This document shows positions 1 to 10,159 of a DNA stretch of 64,000 nt, one piece after another (within the stretch, counting starts at the first letter, position 1; each line of letters opens with the position of its first letter). Made by a program: the position numbers and the translations under genes. This DNA comes from Streptomyces cellulosae (GTDB taxonomy: Bacteria > Actinomycetota > Actinomycetes > Streptomycetales > Streptomycetaceae): NCBI GenBank assembly GCA_014655195.1, contig BNBH01000001.1, positions 1-64,000 of the forward strand, written 5' to 3'. The notes beneath the pieces are model-generated. The model ran no database searches. It was not told the origin of the DNA and saw nothing but the letters and a program-made list of their open reading frames with translations.

Positions 1-258
1 GGGCGCTTCCCTTCGGTCTTGCGTTTCCGACTCTATCAGATCTTTCCGATCCGATTTCCTCGGTGCTTTCCAGGTCGACGCTTTCGCGCTTTCCTTTCCG
101 GCGGATCCGACTTTATCAGAACTTCCGGGGCGGATTGACCGGCCTCGAATTCCGACTTATCGGGGGGGGTGCTTCCGCGGAATCTGCGTCCCGGCGGGAA
201 GCCAGTAGATGTTCACCGTCGCCTTCAGGGTCGGAACCCATCTCCAGGCAACTGTTCA
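1..258 (-). other. rRNA operon leader (pre-16S spacer)
   Basis: Read on the minus strand this stretch matches, from memory, the leader found upstream of 16S rRNA genes in Streptomyces: purine-rich blocks such as GGAAAGATCTGATAGAGTCG followed by GACCGAAGGGAAGCGCCC. The 16S gene should begin just left of position 1, outside the window. The motif TCTGATARAGTCGGA occurs at 26-40 and 106-120, with a shorter relative (CCGATAAGTCGGA) at 151-163 (plus-strand coordinates). Such leaders normally hold antitermination and RNase III processing signals. I see no credible protein gene on either strand here. Confidence 0.8.
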
Positions 259-287
259 AATCTACCTCCCCACCGGCGCCGCGTCAA
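259..287 (-). promoter_or_regulatory. rRNA operon promoter
   Basis: On the minus strand, TTGACG (282-287) and TAGATT (259-264) are separated by exactly 17 bp, a good match to a housekeeping sigma-70/HrdB promoter. It points into the rRNA leader. Streptomyces rRNA operons usually have several tandem promoters, so this is probably one of a set. Confidence 0.7.
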
Positions 288-309
288 CGGCTCCCGTGGG
301 GCGAAGAGG

Positions 310-339
310 AGACTAGCAGCTCACCGCGGCCCGTTGCAC
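310..339 (-). promoter_or_regulatory. possible second, upstream rRNA promoter
   Basis: On the minus strand GTGCAA (334-339) and TAGTCT (310-315) lie 18 bp apart, about 50 bp upstream of the better promoter. Tandem promoters are normal for these operons, but the -35 match is weak. The site lies directly beyond the stop codon of the SpoIIM-like gene, which reads in the same direction. Confidence 0.35.
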
Positions 340-340
340 A

Positions 341-1348
341 TCAGGCGGCCGTAGGCACAGCGGCGCTTCGCTCGGATGCCTCGACGTCGCCGGTCGCACC
401 CGCTCGGGCGGCACGTCCGCCCAGGACATAGACGTACGCCAGGAAGGCCAGTTCGGCGACGACGCCGATGGTGATGCGAGCCCAGGTGGGCAGGCCGGAC
501 GGGGTGACGAAGCCTTCGATGGCGCCGGAGACGAAGAGGACCAGGGCGAGGCCGATCGCCATGGCGAGGGCGGCGCGGCCCTCCTCGGCGAGGGCTGTGC
601 GGCGGGTGCGCGGGCCCGGGTCGATGACGGTCCAGCCGAGCCGCAGTCCCGTTCCGGCGGCGACGAAGACCGCGGTGAGTTCCAGCAGGCCGTGCGGGAG
701 GACCAGGCCCAGGAAGGTGTCGAGGCGTCCGGCGGAGGACATCAGACCGAAGCCGACACCCAGGTTGAGCATGTTCTGGAAGAGGATCCACAGGACCGGC
801 AGGCCGAGGAACACCCCGAGGATGAGGCACAGGGCGGCTGCCCACGCGTTGTTCGTCCACACCTGCGCGGCGAACGAGGTCGCCGGGTTGCTGGAGTAGT
901 ACGTCTCGTACTGGCCGCCGGGGCGGGTCATCTCGCGGAGTTCCGCGGGCGCCGCTATGGCGGCCTGGACCTCGGGGTGGGTGCCTATCCACCAGCCGAG
1001 CAGCGCGGCCACCGCCGTGGAGATCAGCGCCGTCGGCACCCACCAGTGACGCGCGCGGTAAACGGCCGCGGGGAACCCGTGGGTCAGGAAGTGCGTGACG
1101 TCGCGCCAGGACGCCCGGCGGGTGCCCGTCACCACGCTGCGCGCGCGGGCGACCAGCTGGCTGAGCCGGCCGGTGAGCTGGGGGTCGGGGGCGGCCGACT
1201 GGATCACCGAGAGGTGGGTGGCGGCCCGCTGGTACAGGGTGACGAGTTCGTCGGCCTCGGCTCCGGTGAGCCGGCGGCGTCGTCCGAGCAGGGCGTCGAG
1301 GCGGTCCCACTCCGCGCGATGGGCGGAGACGAAGACGTCGAGGTCCAT
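341..1348 (-). CDS. SpoIIM-like integral membrane protein (DUF95 family)
   Basis: 335-residue protein of the stage II sporulation protein M/DUF95 family. The first ~100 residues are hydrophilic and helical. Several hydrophobic segments follow (roughly residues 105-130, 165-190, 215-240, 260-285 and 295-320). The middle carries the family's 'TNNAW' and 'FGL' type loops. In Bacillus SpoIIM takes part in peptidoglycan remodelling during engulfment; actinobacterial relatives are common and their job is not defined. ATG at 1348 was chosen because GGAG lies just upstream; the longer open frame before it lacks family sequence. An RDD-family gene is divergent, 99 bp away, and this pairing is common in actinobacteria. 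Family call is firm, function unknown. Confidence 0.85.
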   Translation of the reverse strand: MDLDVFVSAHRAEWDRLDALLGRRRRLTGAEADELVTLYQRAATHLSVIQSAAPDPQLTGRLSQLVARARSVVTGTRRASWRDVTHFLTHGFPAAVYRARHWWVPTALISTAVAALLGWWIGTHPEVQAAIAAPAELREMTRPGGQYETYYSSNPATSFAAQVWTNNAWAAALCLILGVFLGLPVLWILFQNMLNLGVGFGLMSSAGRLDTFLGLVLPHGLLELTAVFVAAGTGLRLGWTVIDPGPRTRRTALAEEGRAALAMAIGLALVLFVSGAIEGFVTPSGLPTWARITIGVVAELAFLAYVYVLGGRAARAGATGDVEASERSAAVPTAA

Positions 1349-1447
1349 CGGTGTCCCTGCTCCTCGGCTGTTCGTACTGCGGTGCGATGTGCCATCAGCT
1401 TGGCAGACTGGCGGTGTTCGGGGCAGACCCAGGGAAGGGCGGCAGGC

Positions 1448-2377
1448 GTGAGTGAGCTGGTGACGGGCGAGGCGGTGGCGTTGGAACTGCGCCCCGCGAA
1501 GCTGCCCAGCAGGGGGCTGGCCGTGCTGCTGGATCTGGCGGTGGCCGTGACCGTCTATGTCCTGGTGACCCTCGGTCTGGTGGCGGCGACGGCCTCGCTG
1601 GACGAGGCGGCGCGGACGGCGGTGTCGATCGCGACGTTCGTCCTGGTGCTGGTGGGCGGTCCGATCCTGGTCGAGACGCTCACGCATGGGCGGTCGCTGG
1701 GGAAGCTGGCGTGCGGGCTGCGGGTGGTGCGGGACGACGGCGGGCCGATCCGGTTCCGGCACGCGCTCGTGCGGGGGCTGCTCGGGGTGATCGAGATCCT
1801 GATGACGTTCGGCGTCGTGGCCTGCGTCGCCTCGCTGGTGTCGGCGCGCGGCCGCCGGCTGGGGGATGTGTTCGCGGGGACGCTGGTGGTGCGCGAGCGG
1901 GTGCCGGCCGCCGGGCAGGGCGGTTTCGTGCCGCCGCCTCCGCCGTGGCTGGCGGGACGTTTCTCCGGGCTCGATCTGTCGGCGGTGCCCGACGGTCTGT
2001 GGCTCGCCGTCCGTCAGTACCTGACGCGGATGCGGCAGCTCGATCCGCAGGTCGGCTGGTCGATGGCGGAGCGGCTGGCGTCCGACGTGGCCGGGCGCAC
2101 CGGGGCGCCGGTGCCTCCGGGGGTGCCGCCCGCGATGTATCTGGCGGCGGTGTTGCAGGAGCGGCAGACGCGGGAGGCGCAGCGGGCGTTCAGGGGCGGA
2201 GTGGCCGCCCCGGCCGCCCCAGCCTCTCCTGTTCCCGCCGTCGGCCAGGGCGGGCCTGTGCTGCCGCCGCCCGCCGTTCCGCCGACCCCCGTGTCCCCGG
2301 CCGTGCCTCCCTCGAGCAGCGAGGCCCCCGGCGTGCCCGCCGAGCGGCCCGCCACCGGCTTCGTGCCGCCCGCCTGA
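1448..2377 (+). CDS. RDD family membrane protein
   Basis: 309-residue protein starting at GTG 1448. After a short lead, residues ~15-155 form an RDD domain: a hydrophobic pair (about 25-45 and 60-75), the 'GRSLGKLACGLRVVRDDGG' segment typical of the family, and a third hydrophobic stretch near 115-135 followed by 'RGRRLGDVFAGTLVV'. The C-terminal half is soluble, with a helical section and then a proline/alanine-rich tail. RDD proteins are membrane proteins, some linked to ion exchange; no specific role can be read here. The gene is divergent from the SpoIIM-like gene, so both may share the 1349-1447 regulatory region. Confidence 0.85.
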   Translation: MSELVTGEAVALELRPAKLPSRGLAVLLDLAVAVTVYVLVTLGLVAATASLDEAARTAVSIATFVLVLVGGPILVETLTHGRSLGKLACGLRVVRDDGGPIRFRHALVRGLLGVIEILMTFGVVACVASLVSARGRRLGDVFAGTLVVRERVPAAGQGGFVPPPPPWLAGRFSGLDLSAVPDGLWLAVRQYLTRMRQLDPQVGWSMAERLASDVAGRTGAPVPPGVPPAMYLAAVLQERQTREAQRAFRGGVAAPAAPASPVPAVGQGGPVLPPPAVPPTPVSPAVPPSSSEAPGVPAERPATGFVPPA

Positions 2378-2380
2378 CCA

Positions 2381-2393
2381 CCGCCGGAGGCGG
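2381..2393. terminator. short GC hairpin between convergent genes
   Basis: CCGCC-GGA-GGCGG lies in the 23-bp gap between the converging RDD gene and the unknown gene at 2401. The stem is only 5 bp and there is no T-tract, so this is a weak terminator candidate. Confidence 0.3.
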
Positions 2394-2400
2394 CGCTTCC

Positions 2401-3015
2401 TCAGCCGAGGTCCGACGGCGGTGAGTCCAGGTCCTCCAGCTCCACGCCGGGCGCCGACAGGACGACGTCCCCCGCCAGGTGCACGGTGTGCTGTTCGCCC
2501 GTGTCCAGGGCCGTGACCTGGTACGCGTCCACGGTCAGGGGGCCGTTGTCAGTGGGGTGTGTTTCTCTGTCGACCAGCGCCCAGGACTGGTCCACGGTGC
2601 GGGGGGCGAGGACCGGGTCGGTGAAGGCGACGAGGCGTACGCGGGTGGCCGCGGCGGAGGGGGTGAGGCGCAGGAGACGGGCGGTGGCGATGAGGAAGGC
2701 CGGGGACGAGCCGGTGAAGGCGTGGGCGCGCACATTGCCTTCGGTGGCGTGGGCCCCGGTGGGGTCGGTGCGGACCCAGGTGACGCCGTCGAGGGCGGCG
2801 CCGCGGACCTGCCAGCTCGCGGCGTGCAGTTCGAGGCGGAGGGGACGGCCGAGTTCGTCGAGGGTGAGGTCGACCGAGCCGGCGTGGTCGCCGTCGGGGG
2901 CGGTGAGCCGGGAGACGTAGCGCCAGCCGGAGGGGCCGGGGGCGCACTGGAAGTGTTCGTCCGCGAGGGGGGTGTGATCGTGCGGATCGTGGAGCGAATA
3001 GCGGCCGCGGGGCAT
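2401..3015 (-). CDS. conserved hypothetical protein
   Basis: 204-residue soluble protein with no domain I recognise. It begins MPRGRYSLHDPHDHTPLADE and contains alternating hydrophobic/charged strands, suggesting a mostly beta fold, with no signal peptide or membrane segment. ATG 3015 was chosen because AGGA precedes it at a suitable distance; a further in-frame ATG at 3060 has no clear ribosome site. It follows ahcY on the same strand but a strong hairpin (3064-3098) separates them, so it may be transcribed separately. I recall similar proteins of unknown function in other Streptomyces; no function is proposed. Confidence 0.7.
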   Translation of the reverse strand: MPRGRYSLHDPHDHTPLADEHFQCAPGPSGWRYVSRLTAPDGDHAGSVDLTLDELGRPLRLELHAASWQVRGAALDGVTWVRTDPTGAHATEGNVRAHAFTGSSPAFLIATARLLRLTPSAAATRVRLVAFTDPVLAPRTVDQSWALVDRETHPTDNGPLTVDAYQVTALDTGEQHTVHLAGDVVLSAPGVELEDLDSPPSDLG

Positions 3016-3063
3016 GGGGGTCCTGGGTCGTGAGGGCGGGACCGGTCGCCGGTCCGACAACGG

Positions 3064-3098
3064 GGCAGGCCCCCGGCACGGGGGTGCGGGGGCCTGCC
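3064..3098 (-). terminator. hairpin terminator after ahcY
   Basis: GGCAGGCCCCC (3064-3074) pairs perfectly with GGGGGCCTGCC (3088-3098) around a 13-nt loop, about 40 bp past the ahcY stop codon. An 11-bp GC stem without a T-run is the usual actinobacterial form. Confidence 0.6.
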
Positions 3099-3135
3099 TC
3101 GGGGCGGCTCGGGCTCGGTGAGGAGCGCGGCCGGC

Positions 3136-4830
<1,695 letters not shown>

Positions 4831-4891
4831 TCAGGCCGTTCTGGGGCCGCGGTGCGGTCCCGGAACGGCCTGAAGGCGGTGTCGGGGCGGA

Positions 4892-5872
4892 TCAGTGCGC
4901 TGCGTCCGGCTGGGTGGGTCCGCCGGGCGTGGCCTCGGGGTCAGGGCCCTTGGCGGCCTCGGTCTCGCTGTAGATGTCGGGCTCGAGGTAGATCACCCGG
5001 GCGATCGGCACGGCGTCGCGGATGCGGGTCTCCGCGGCGTTGATGGCGGCGGCCACCTCGCCGGCGGTGTCGTCGTGCTGCACCGCGATCTTGGCGGCGA
5101 CGAGCAGCTCCTCCGGGCCGAGGTGGAGGGTGCGCATGTGGATGACGCGGGTGACGGTGTCGCCGTCGACGACGGCGGCCTCGATCTTGCGGGTCTCCTC
5201 CACGCCCGCGGCCTCGCCGAGCAGCAGCGACTTGGTCTCGGCGGCGAGCACCAGGGCGATCACGATGAGCAGGACGCCGATGCAGAGGGTGCCGATGCCG
5301 TCCCAGACGCTGTCTCCGGTGGCGAGCGCCAGGCCGACGCCGCCGAGGGCGAGCACCAGACCGACGAGCGCTCCGAGGTCCTCGAGGAGGACGACCGGCA
5401 GCTCGGGCGCCTTGGCGTGACGGACGAACTCCTTCCAGGAGCGGCCGCCCCTGAGGCCGTTGGACTCCTTGATGGCGGTGCGGAAGGAGAAGCCCTCGGC
5501 GATGATCGCGAAGACCAGCACGCCGACCGGCCAGTACCAGTGCTCCAGCTCGTGCGGGTGCTTGATCTTCTCGTAGCCCTCGTAGAGGGCGAACATGCCA
5601 CCGACCGAGAACAGCACGATGGAGACGAGGAAGGCGTAGATGTACCGTTCGCGGCCGTAGCCGAAGGGGTGCTCCGGGGTCGCCTTGCGCTGGGCCTTCT
5701 TGCCGCCGACGAGCAGCAGTGCCTGGTTGCCGGAGTCGGCGACCGAGTGCACGGACTCGGCGAGCATCGACGAGGACCCGCTGAAGACGAACGCCACGAA
5801 CTTCGCTACCGCGATCGCGAGGTTGGCGGCGAGTGCCGCCACGATCGCCTTGGTGCCGCCTGACGCGCTCAT
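4892..5872 (-). CDS. cation diffusion facilitator family transporter
   Basis: 326-residue membrane protein of the CDF family, which exports divalent metals (Zn, Co, Fe or Mn) in exchange for protons. Six hydrophobic segments fill residues ~8-225. The TM2 metal motif is SVHSVAD (H42, D46). In TM5 the second site reads LLEDLGAL (E164, D165) rather than HxxxD, a variant I associate with the ZnT9-like branch. A soluble C-terminal domain (about 230-310) has the ferredoxin-like pattern of CDF cytoplasmic domains. ATG 5872 follows GAAGGGAC. It sits between manA and ahcY on the same strand. Which metal it carries cannot be told from sequence. Confidence 0.85.
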   Translation of the reverse strand: MSASGGTKAIVAALAANLAIAVAKFVAFVFSGSSSMLAESVHSVADSGNQALLLVGGKKAQRKATPEHPFGYGRERYIYAFLVSIVLFSVGGMFALYEGYEKIKHPHELEHWYWPVGVLVFAIIAEGFSFRTAIKESNGLRGGRSWKEFVRHAKAPELPVVLLEDLGALVGLVLALGGVGLALATGDSVWDGIGTLCIGVLLIVIALVLAAETKSLLLGEAAGVEETRKIEAAVVDGDTVTRVIHMRTLHLGPEELLVAAKIAVQHDDTAGEVAAAINAAETRIRDAVPIARVIYLEPDIYSETEAAKGPDPEATPGGPTQPDAAH

Positions 5873-6013
5873 GTGTTCGCGTTGTCCCTTCGTACGCCGT
5901 TGAGTCCGGGCAGGCGTGTGCGCCTGCCGCCGGGCCGTCGCCCGTGCTGCGACGGTGGGCCATTGTTGCAGCCCCGCCCGGCGACGGCGCGTCAGGTCGT
6001 CGTCATGGACCCT

Positions 6014-7165
6014 TCAGATGACGACGGTGGCCCGGAAGACGGTTCCGGTACCCCAGACCTCGGCCTTCTCACCCGCGGGGACGAACACGGACTGTCCGGG
6101 CGTCAGGTCGTGCTCGCCCGCGCGGACCGTGCCCGCGGTGCACAGCAGGATCTGCGGGGCGTCGAGGGTGAGGTCGTGGGCGGGGGCGCCCTCGGGGAGG
6201 ACGTAGCGGGAGAGCCGGAACTCGTCGGTGGGGGTCTCGTAGACCTCCTCGTCGTCCGGGCCCGCCTCCGGGCGGAGCACACCGGGGTCGGCGGCCTCGA
6301 AGCGGACGATGCGCAGGAGTTCGGGGACGTCGACGTGCTTGGGGGTGAGGCCGCAGCGCAGGACGTTGTCGGAGTTGGCCATGATTTCGACGCCGAGGCC
6401 GTCGAGGTAGGCGTGCGGGACGCCGGCGCCGAGGTACAGGGCCTCGCCGGGCTGGAGCCGGACGTGGTTGAGGAGCAGCGCGGCGATGACGCCGGGGTCG
6501 CCCGGGTAGTGATGGGCGATGCCGGCGTAGGGGGCGTAGTCGCCGCCGAGGCGGTCGCAGGCCGCGGCCGTCTCCGTGACGGTGTGGGCCGTCTCGTCGG
6601 GGTCGGCGGTGAGGACGGCGGTGAGCACCTCGCGCAGTGCCGCCTCCTCGGGACGGGCGTGCAGCAGGTCGACGTACGGCTTGAGGGAGTCGACGCCGAG
6701 GCCGTCGAGGAGTTGGGCGGCGTGCAGGGGGTCGCGGAAGCCGCACAGGCCGTCGAACTCGGTGAGGGCGCAGATGAGTTCGGGCTTGTGGTTGGCGTCC
6801 TTGTAGTTGCGGTGCGGGGCGGTGACGGGGACGCCGCGGCGCTCCTCGTCCTCGTAACCCGCCTGCGCCTGGGCGCGGTCGGGGTGGACCTGGAGGGACA
6901 GCGGGGAGCCGGCGGCGAGGAGTTTGAGCAGGAACGGCAGGCGGGGCCCGAATTTGGCGACCGCGGCCGCGCCGAGCTCGCGCTCCGGGTCGGCGTCGAT
7001 GACCTCGGCGAGGGTGCCCCGGCCGGTGCGCGAGGGGGCGCCGGGGTGGGCGCCCATCCACATCTCCGCCTGCGGTTCGCCGGTCGGTTCGGCGCCGAGC
7101 AGCCGCGGGATGGCGGTGGTGGAGCCCCAGGCGTAGGGGCGGACGGTGTTGTCGAGGCGGTCCAT
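6014..7165 (-). CDS. manA: mannose-6-phosphate isomerase, class I
   Basis: 383-residue zinc enzyme interconverting fructose-6-phosphate and mannose-6-phosphate, the entry to GDP-mannose. Metal-site motifs are present: SLQVHPD (Q92, H94) and ANHKPE (H126, E129), with the later 'GAGVPHAYLDG' segment supplying another conserved His. Length is normal for the type I family. It is the last gene of a four-gene mannose-phosphate set on the minus strand (manB, Trm112-like, SIS protein, manA), with an 84-bp gap to the SIS gene, consistent with one transcript. Confidence 0.93.
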   Translation of the reverse strand: MDRLDNTVRPYAWGSTTAIPRLLGAEPTGEPQAEMWMGAHPGAPSRTGRGTLAEVIDADPERELGAAAVAKFGPRLPFLLKLLAAGSPLSLQVHPDRAQAQAGYEDEERRGVPVTAPHRNYKDANHKPELICALTEFDGLCGFRDPLHAAQLLDGLGVDSLKPYVDLLHARPEEAALREVLTAVLTADPDETAHTVTETAAACDRLGGDYAPYAGIAHHYPGDPGVIAALLLNHVRLQPGEALYLGAGVPHAYLDGLGVEIMANSDNVLRCGLTPKHVDVPELLRIVRFEAADPGVLRPEAGPDDEEVYETPTDEFRLSRYVLPEGAPAHDLTLDAPQILLCTAGTVRAGEHDLTPGQSVFVPAGEKAEVWGTGTVFRATVVI

Positions 7166-7249
7166 GGGGCTCTTCGCGTTCCTTCTGCCGGTTCTCGTGC
7201 GGGCGCGCCGGGCCGGGCGTCCGCGCGGGGGGTCAGGGGGTCTTCGGCA

Positions 7250-8380
7250 TCATCGGGGTGTGGAGGCGAGCGCCAGGTAAACGGCGGCGAAATCGGTGAC
7301 GGCGATCAGTTCCGCGAGGGTCTCCAGTTCGCCGCCCTCCTCCGGTTCCAGCTCGCTGATGGGCGTGTCGTGGGTGAGGGCCAGCTCGCGGGCTGCGGGG
7401 GCGGCGGTGAGTCCGCCGAGGGGCCGGTCGCGGAGCAGCACCACGCGCGCGTGCAGGGCGGGCGGCTCCTCCACGCGGTCGCGGAAGAAGTCGTCCGGGT
7501 CGGCGCCGGCGGCGAGCGGTCCTGCCAGGAGGGCGCTGTGCGCGGCGAGGGCCTCGGGCAGTTCGGCGACGACGGCGGGGGTGCCGGACAGCTCGGCGAG
7601 CGCGGCGGCGAAGCGCCGTCCGGCCGGTCCGGCCGAGACGCCCTCGGTCCACACGATGGGCAGCGCGTCGGCGAGTTCGGCGGCGAGGGTCTTGGCCGCG
7701 TTGCTGTACGTGGCGACGGCGGGCCCGCAGCGTTCGGCGACGGCGTCGAGGCGGTCGGCGACCTTCTGCAGGACGTCCGGCGGCGCGGTGAGCAGGCCGG
7801 TGCGGTCCAGCAGGGCGAGCAGCGGGGTGAGCAGCGCCCACAGCACGCCGGGCGCGGAGGCGGCGAGGGGTTCGTCGTGGTCGTAGGGCGCGACGGCCAT
7901 GGGGACGAACAGGCCGTGGCTGCCGGAGACGGCCTCGGCGAGCGGGGTGCCGGCGGGGGCGACGGCGACGACGGTGAGGCCGCGCCGGTAGGCCTGCTCG
8001 GAGAGGAGGGACAGGCCCGGTTCGGTGCCGTCCGGGGTGGCGATCAGCAGCAGGTCCACGGACCCGGCCCAGCCCGGCAGTTCCCAGCGCAGGGCGCCCG
8101 CGGCGGGCGCGACGCCGGTGGGGGCGAGGCGGGTGACGGGGCTGCCGGCGCCGGCCAGGGTGCCGAGCAGGTCGGCGGCCTGGGTGGCGGCGGCGCCGGG
8201 CCCGGCGATGAGCACGGCGCGGGGGCGGCCGTCGGGCTTCAGGTCGCCCACGCCCGCCTCGGCGGCGTGCCGTGCCGCGGTGCGGACGCGGGCGCCGGCC
8301 TCGGCGGCGCCGCGGAGCAGGGCGCGGTGGTCGGCCTCGGCGAGGCCCTCCGGTGAGTCGAGCAGCGATTCGTCGAGCAT
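7250..8380 (-). CDS. SIS-domain protein, putative phosphoglucose/phosphomannose isomerase
   Basis: 376-residue protein with two sugar-isomerase (SIS) lobes. The N-terminal lobe holds the glycine-rich 'VLIAGPGAAATQAADLLG' loop (about residues 75-92) and 'DLLLIATPDGTEP'. The C-terminal part resembles the C-terminal domain of bifunctional phosphoglucose/phosphomannose isomerases, with 'ALPIVWTEGVSAGPAGRRFAA' where those enzymes have a substrate loop. It sits between manA and the Trm112-like gene, the same place as Rv3256c in M. tuberculosis. Catalytic residues are not obvious to me, so enzyme activity is inferred; a regulatory or sugar-sensing role is possible. Confidence 0.75.
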   Translation of the reverse strand: MLDESLLDSPEGLAEADHRALLRGAAEAGARVRTAARHAAEAGVGDLKPDGRPRAVLIAGPGAAATQAADLLGTLAGAGSPVTRLAPTGVAPAAGALRWELPGWAGSVDLLLIATPDGTEPGLSLLSEQAYRRGLTVVAVAPAGTPLAEAVSGSHGLFVPMAVAPYDHDEPLAASAPGVLWALLTPLLALLDRTGLLTAPPDVLQKVADRLDAVAERCGPAVATYSNAAKTLAAELADALPIVWTEGVSAGPAGRRFAAALAELSGTPAVVAELPEALAAHSALLAGPLAAGADPDDFFRDRVEEPPALHARVVLLRDRPLGGLTAAPAARELALTHDTPISELEPEEGGELETLAELIAVTDFAAVYLALASTPR

Positions 8381-8435
8381 GGGCGACTGGCTCCGATCGG
8401 CGGGGCGGTACGCGGGGGCTCCGGGCGCGCGGCGG

Positions 8436-8606
8436 CTACTGCGGGCGTCGGGCCTCGTCGACGAGGAGGACGGGGATGCCGTCGCGGACCGGGTAGGCGA
8501 GTCCGCAGTCCTGGCCGGTGCAGACCAGCTCGGTGTCGCGCTCCTCGAGGGGGGAGTGGCAGGCCGGGCAGGCCAGGATCTCCAGGAGGCCGGCTTCGAG
8601 AGGCAT
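8436..8606 (-). CDS. Trm112-like small zinc-binding protein
   Basis: 56-residue protein of the Trm112/YcaR family. Two Cys pairs (C13, C16 and C29, C34) are placed to bind one zinc ion, followed by the typical '[17 protein letters not shown]' end. Family members often act as small partner or stabilising subunits for methyltransferases and other enzymes, but most bacterial ones are uncharacterised. ATG 8606 has GAAGGGA upstream; the longer open frame is not family-like. It lies between manB (116 bp upstream) and the SIS gene (55 bp downstream), so it is probably co-transcribed. Its link to mannose metabolism is positional only. Confidence 0.85.
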   Translation of the reverse strand: MPLEAGLLEILACPACHSPLEERDTELVCTGQDCGLAYPVRDGIPVLLVDEARRPQ

Positions 8607-8722
8607 GAGGGTCCCTTCGCTGGTGGATGTGCTGGTCAGGGTACCGCCGGTGGGGGCCGCGCGGCGGGTCCGGGGAGGTCCCCCCGGGCGCCCGCCGTCC
8701 CGGCCTGCCGGGGGCTCGGGGA

Positions 8723-10087
8723 CTACTGCCTGATCAGGGCGAGGGCCTCGTCGCGGATGCGGATCATGGTGGCCTCGTCGCGGGCCTCGGCGTTGAGGCG
8801 CAGCAGCGGTTCGGTGTTGCTGGGGCGGACGTTGAACCACCAGTCGGCGGCGGAGACGGTGAGGCCGTCCAGGTCGTCGAGGGTGACGCCCTCGCGGCCG
8901 TCGTAGGCGGCGCGGATCGCGGCGAGGCGGGCGGCCTGGTCGTCGACGGTGGAGTTGATCTCGCCGGAGCCGGCGTAGCGGTCGTACTGGTCGACGAGCG
9001 CGGACAGCGTGCCCTGCTGTTCGCCGAGGGCGGCGAGGACGTGCAGGGCGGCGAGCATGCCGGTGTCGGCGTTCCAGAAGTCGCGGAAGTAGTAGTGCGC
9101 GGAGTGCTCGCCGCCGAAGATCGCGCCGGTCCTGGCCATCTCCGCCTTGATGAAGGAGTGGCCGACGCGGGTGCGTTCGGGGGTGCCGCCGTTCTCCCGG
9201 ACGACCTCGGGCACGGACCGGGAGGTGATCAGGTTGTGGATGACGGTGCCCGTGCCGCCGTTGCGCGCGAGTTCACGGGAGGCGACCAGGGCGGTGACGG
9301 CGGAGGGCGAGACGGGTTCGCCGCGCTCGTCGACGACGAAGCAGCGGTCGGCGTCGCCGTCGAAGGCGAGGCCGAGGTCGGCGCCCTCCTCGCGGACCCG
9401 CTTCTGCAGGTCGACGAGGTTGGCCGGGTCGAGCGGGTTGGCCTCGTGGTTGGGGAAGGTGCCGTCGAGCTCGAAGTACATCGGGACGAGCGTGAGCGGC
9501 AGTCCTGCGAGGACGGTGGGGACCGTGTGGCCGCCCATGCCGTTGCCTGCGTCGACGACGACCTTGAGCGGGCGGATGCCGGTGAGGTCGACGAGGGAGC
9601 GCAGGTGGGCCGCGTAGTCCTCAAGGGTGTCGCGGCGGGTGACCGTCCCGGTCGTGGCGGCCTTCTGCGGGGCGCCCGTGTCGCTCCACTCCTCGACGAG
9701 GGCGCGGATGTCGGCGAGGCCGGTGTCCTGGCCGACGGGGGCGGCGCCGGCGCGGCACAGCTTGATGCCGTTGTACCGCGCCGGGTTGTGCGAGGCGGTG
9801 AACATCGCCCCGGGCAGGTTCAGCGCGCCCGAGGCGTAGTACAGCTGGTCGGTGGAGCACAGGCCGATCTCGGTGACGTCGGCGCCCTGGCCCGCCGCGC
9901 CGCGGGCGAAGGCGGCGGACAGGCCGGGCGACGAGGGGCGCATGTCGTGGCCGGTGACGACGGCGGTCGCGTCGGTCACCCGCACGAAGGCGGCCCCGAA
10001 GAGCTCGGCGAGCGCCTCGTCCCACTGGTCGGGGACGACCCCGCGCACGTCGTACGCCTTCACGATCTGCGAGAGATCAGCAGCCAC
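8723..10087 (-). CDS. manB: phosphomannomutase/phosphoglucomutase
   Basis: 454-residue member of the alpha-D-phosphohexomutase family, converting mannose-6-phosphate to mannose-1-phosphate (often glucose phosphates too). Seen: the phosphoserine loop TASHNP with the phosphorylated Ser at 99, the Mg-binding DGDADR at 243-248, the sugar loop '[11 protein letters not shown]' and the C-terminal phosphate-binding '[16 protein letters not shown]'. All four active-site regions are intact. First gene of the mannose-phosphate set on the minus strand. Its product feeds the guanylyltransferase-like enzyme at 24051. Confidence 0.95.
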   Translation of the reverse strand: MAADLSQIVKAYDVRGVVPDQWDEALAELFGAAFVRVTDATAVVTGHDMRPSSPGLSAAFARGAAGQGADVTEIGLCSTDQLYYASGALNLPGAMFTASHNPARYNGIKLCRAGAAPVGQDTGLADIRALVEEWSDTGAPQKAATTGTVTRRDTLEDYAAHLRSLVDLTGIRPLKVVVDAGNGMGGHTVPTVLAGLPLTLVPMYFELDGTFPNHEANPLDPANLVDLQKRVREEGADLGLAFDGDADRCFVVDERGEPVSPSAVTALVASRELARNGGTGTVIHNLITSRSVPEVVRENGGTPERTRVGHSFIKAEMARTGAIFGGEHSAHYYFRDFWNADTGMLAALHVLAALGEQQGTLSALVDQYDRYAGSGEINSTVDDQAARLAAIRAAYDGREGVTLDDLDGLTVSAADWWFNVRPSNTEPLLRLNAEARDEATMIRIRDEALALIRQ

Positions 10088-10159
10088 GGCCAGCCCTTCC
10101 GGAAGTCCTGTCGGTCACCACAAACTACCCGCAGTGTCCGACGGGGCCGTCGCGGAGGC

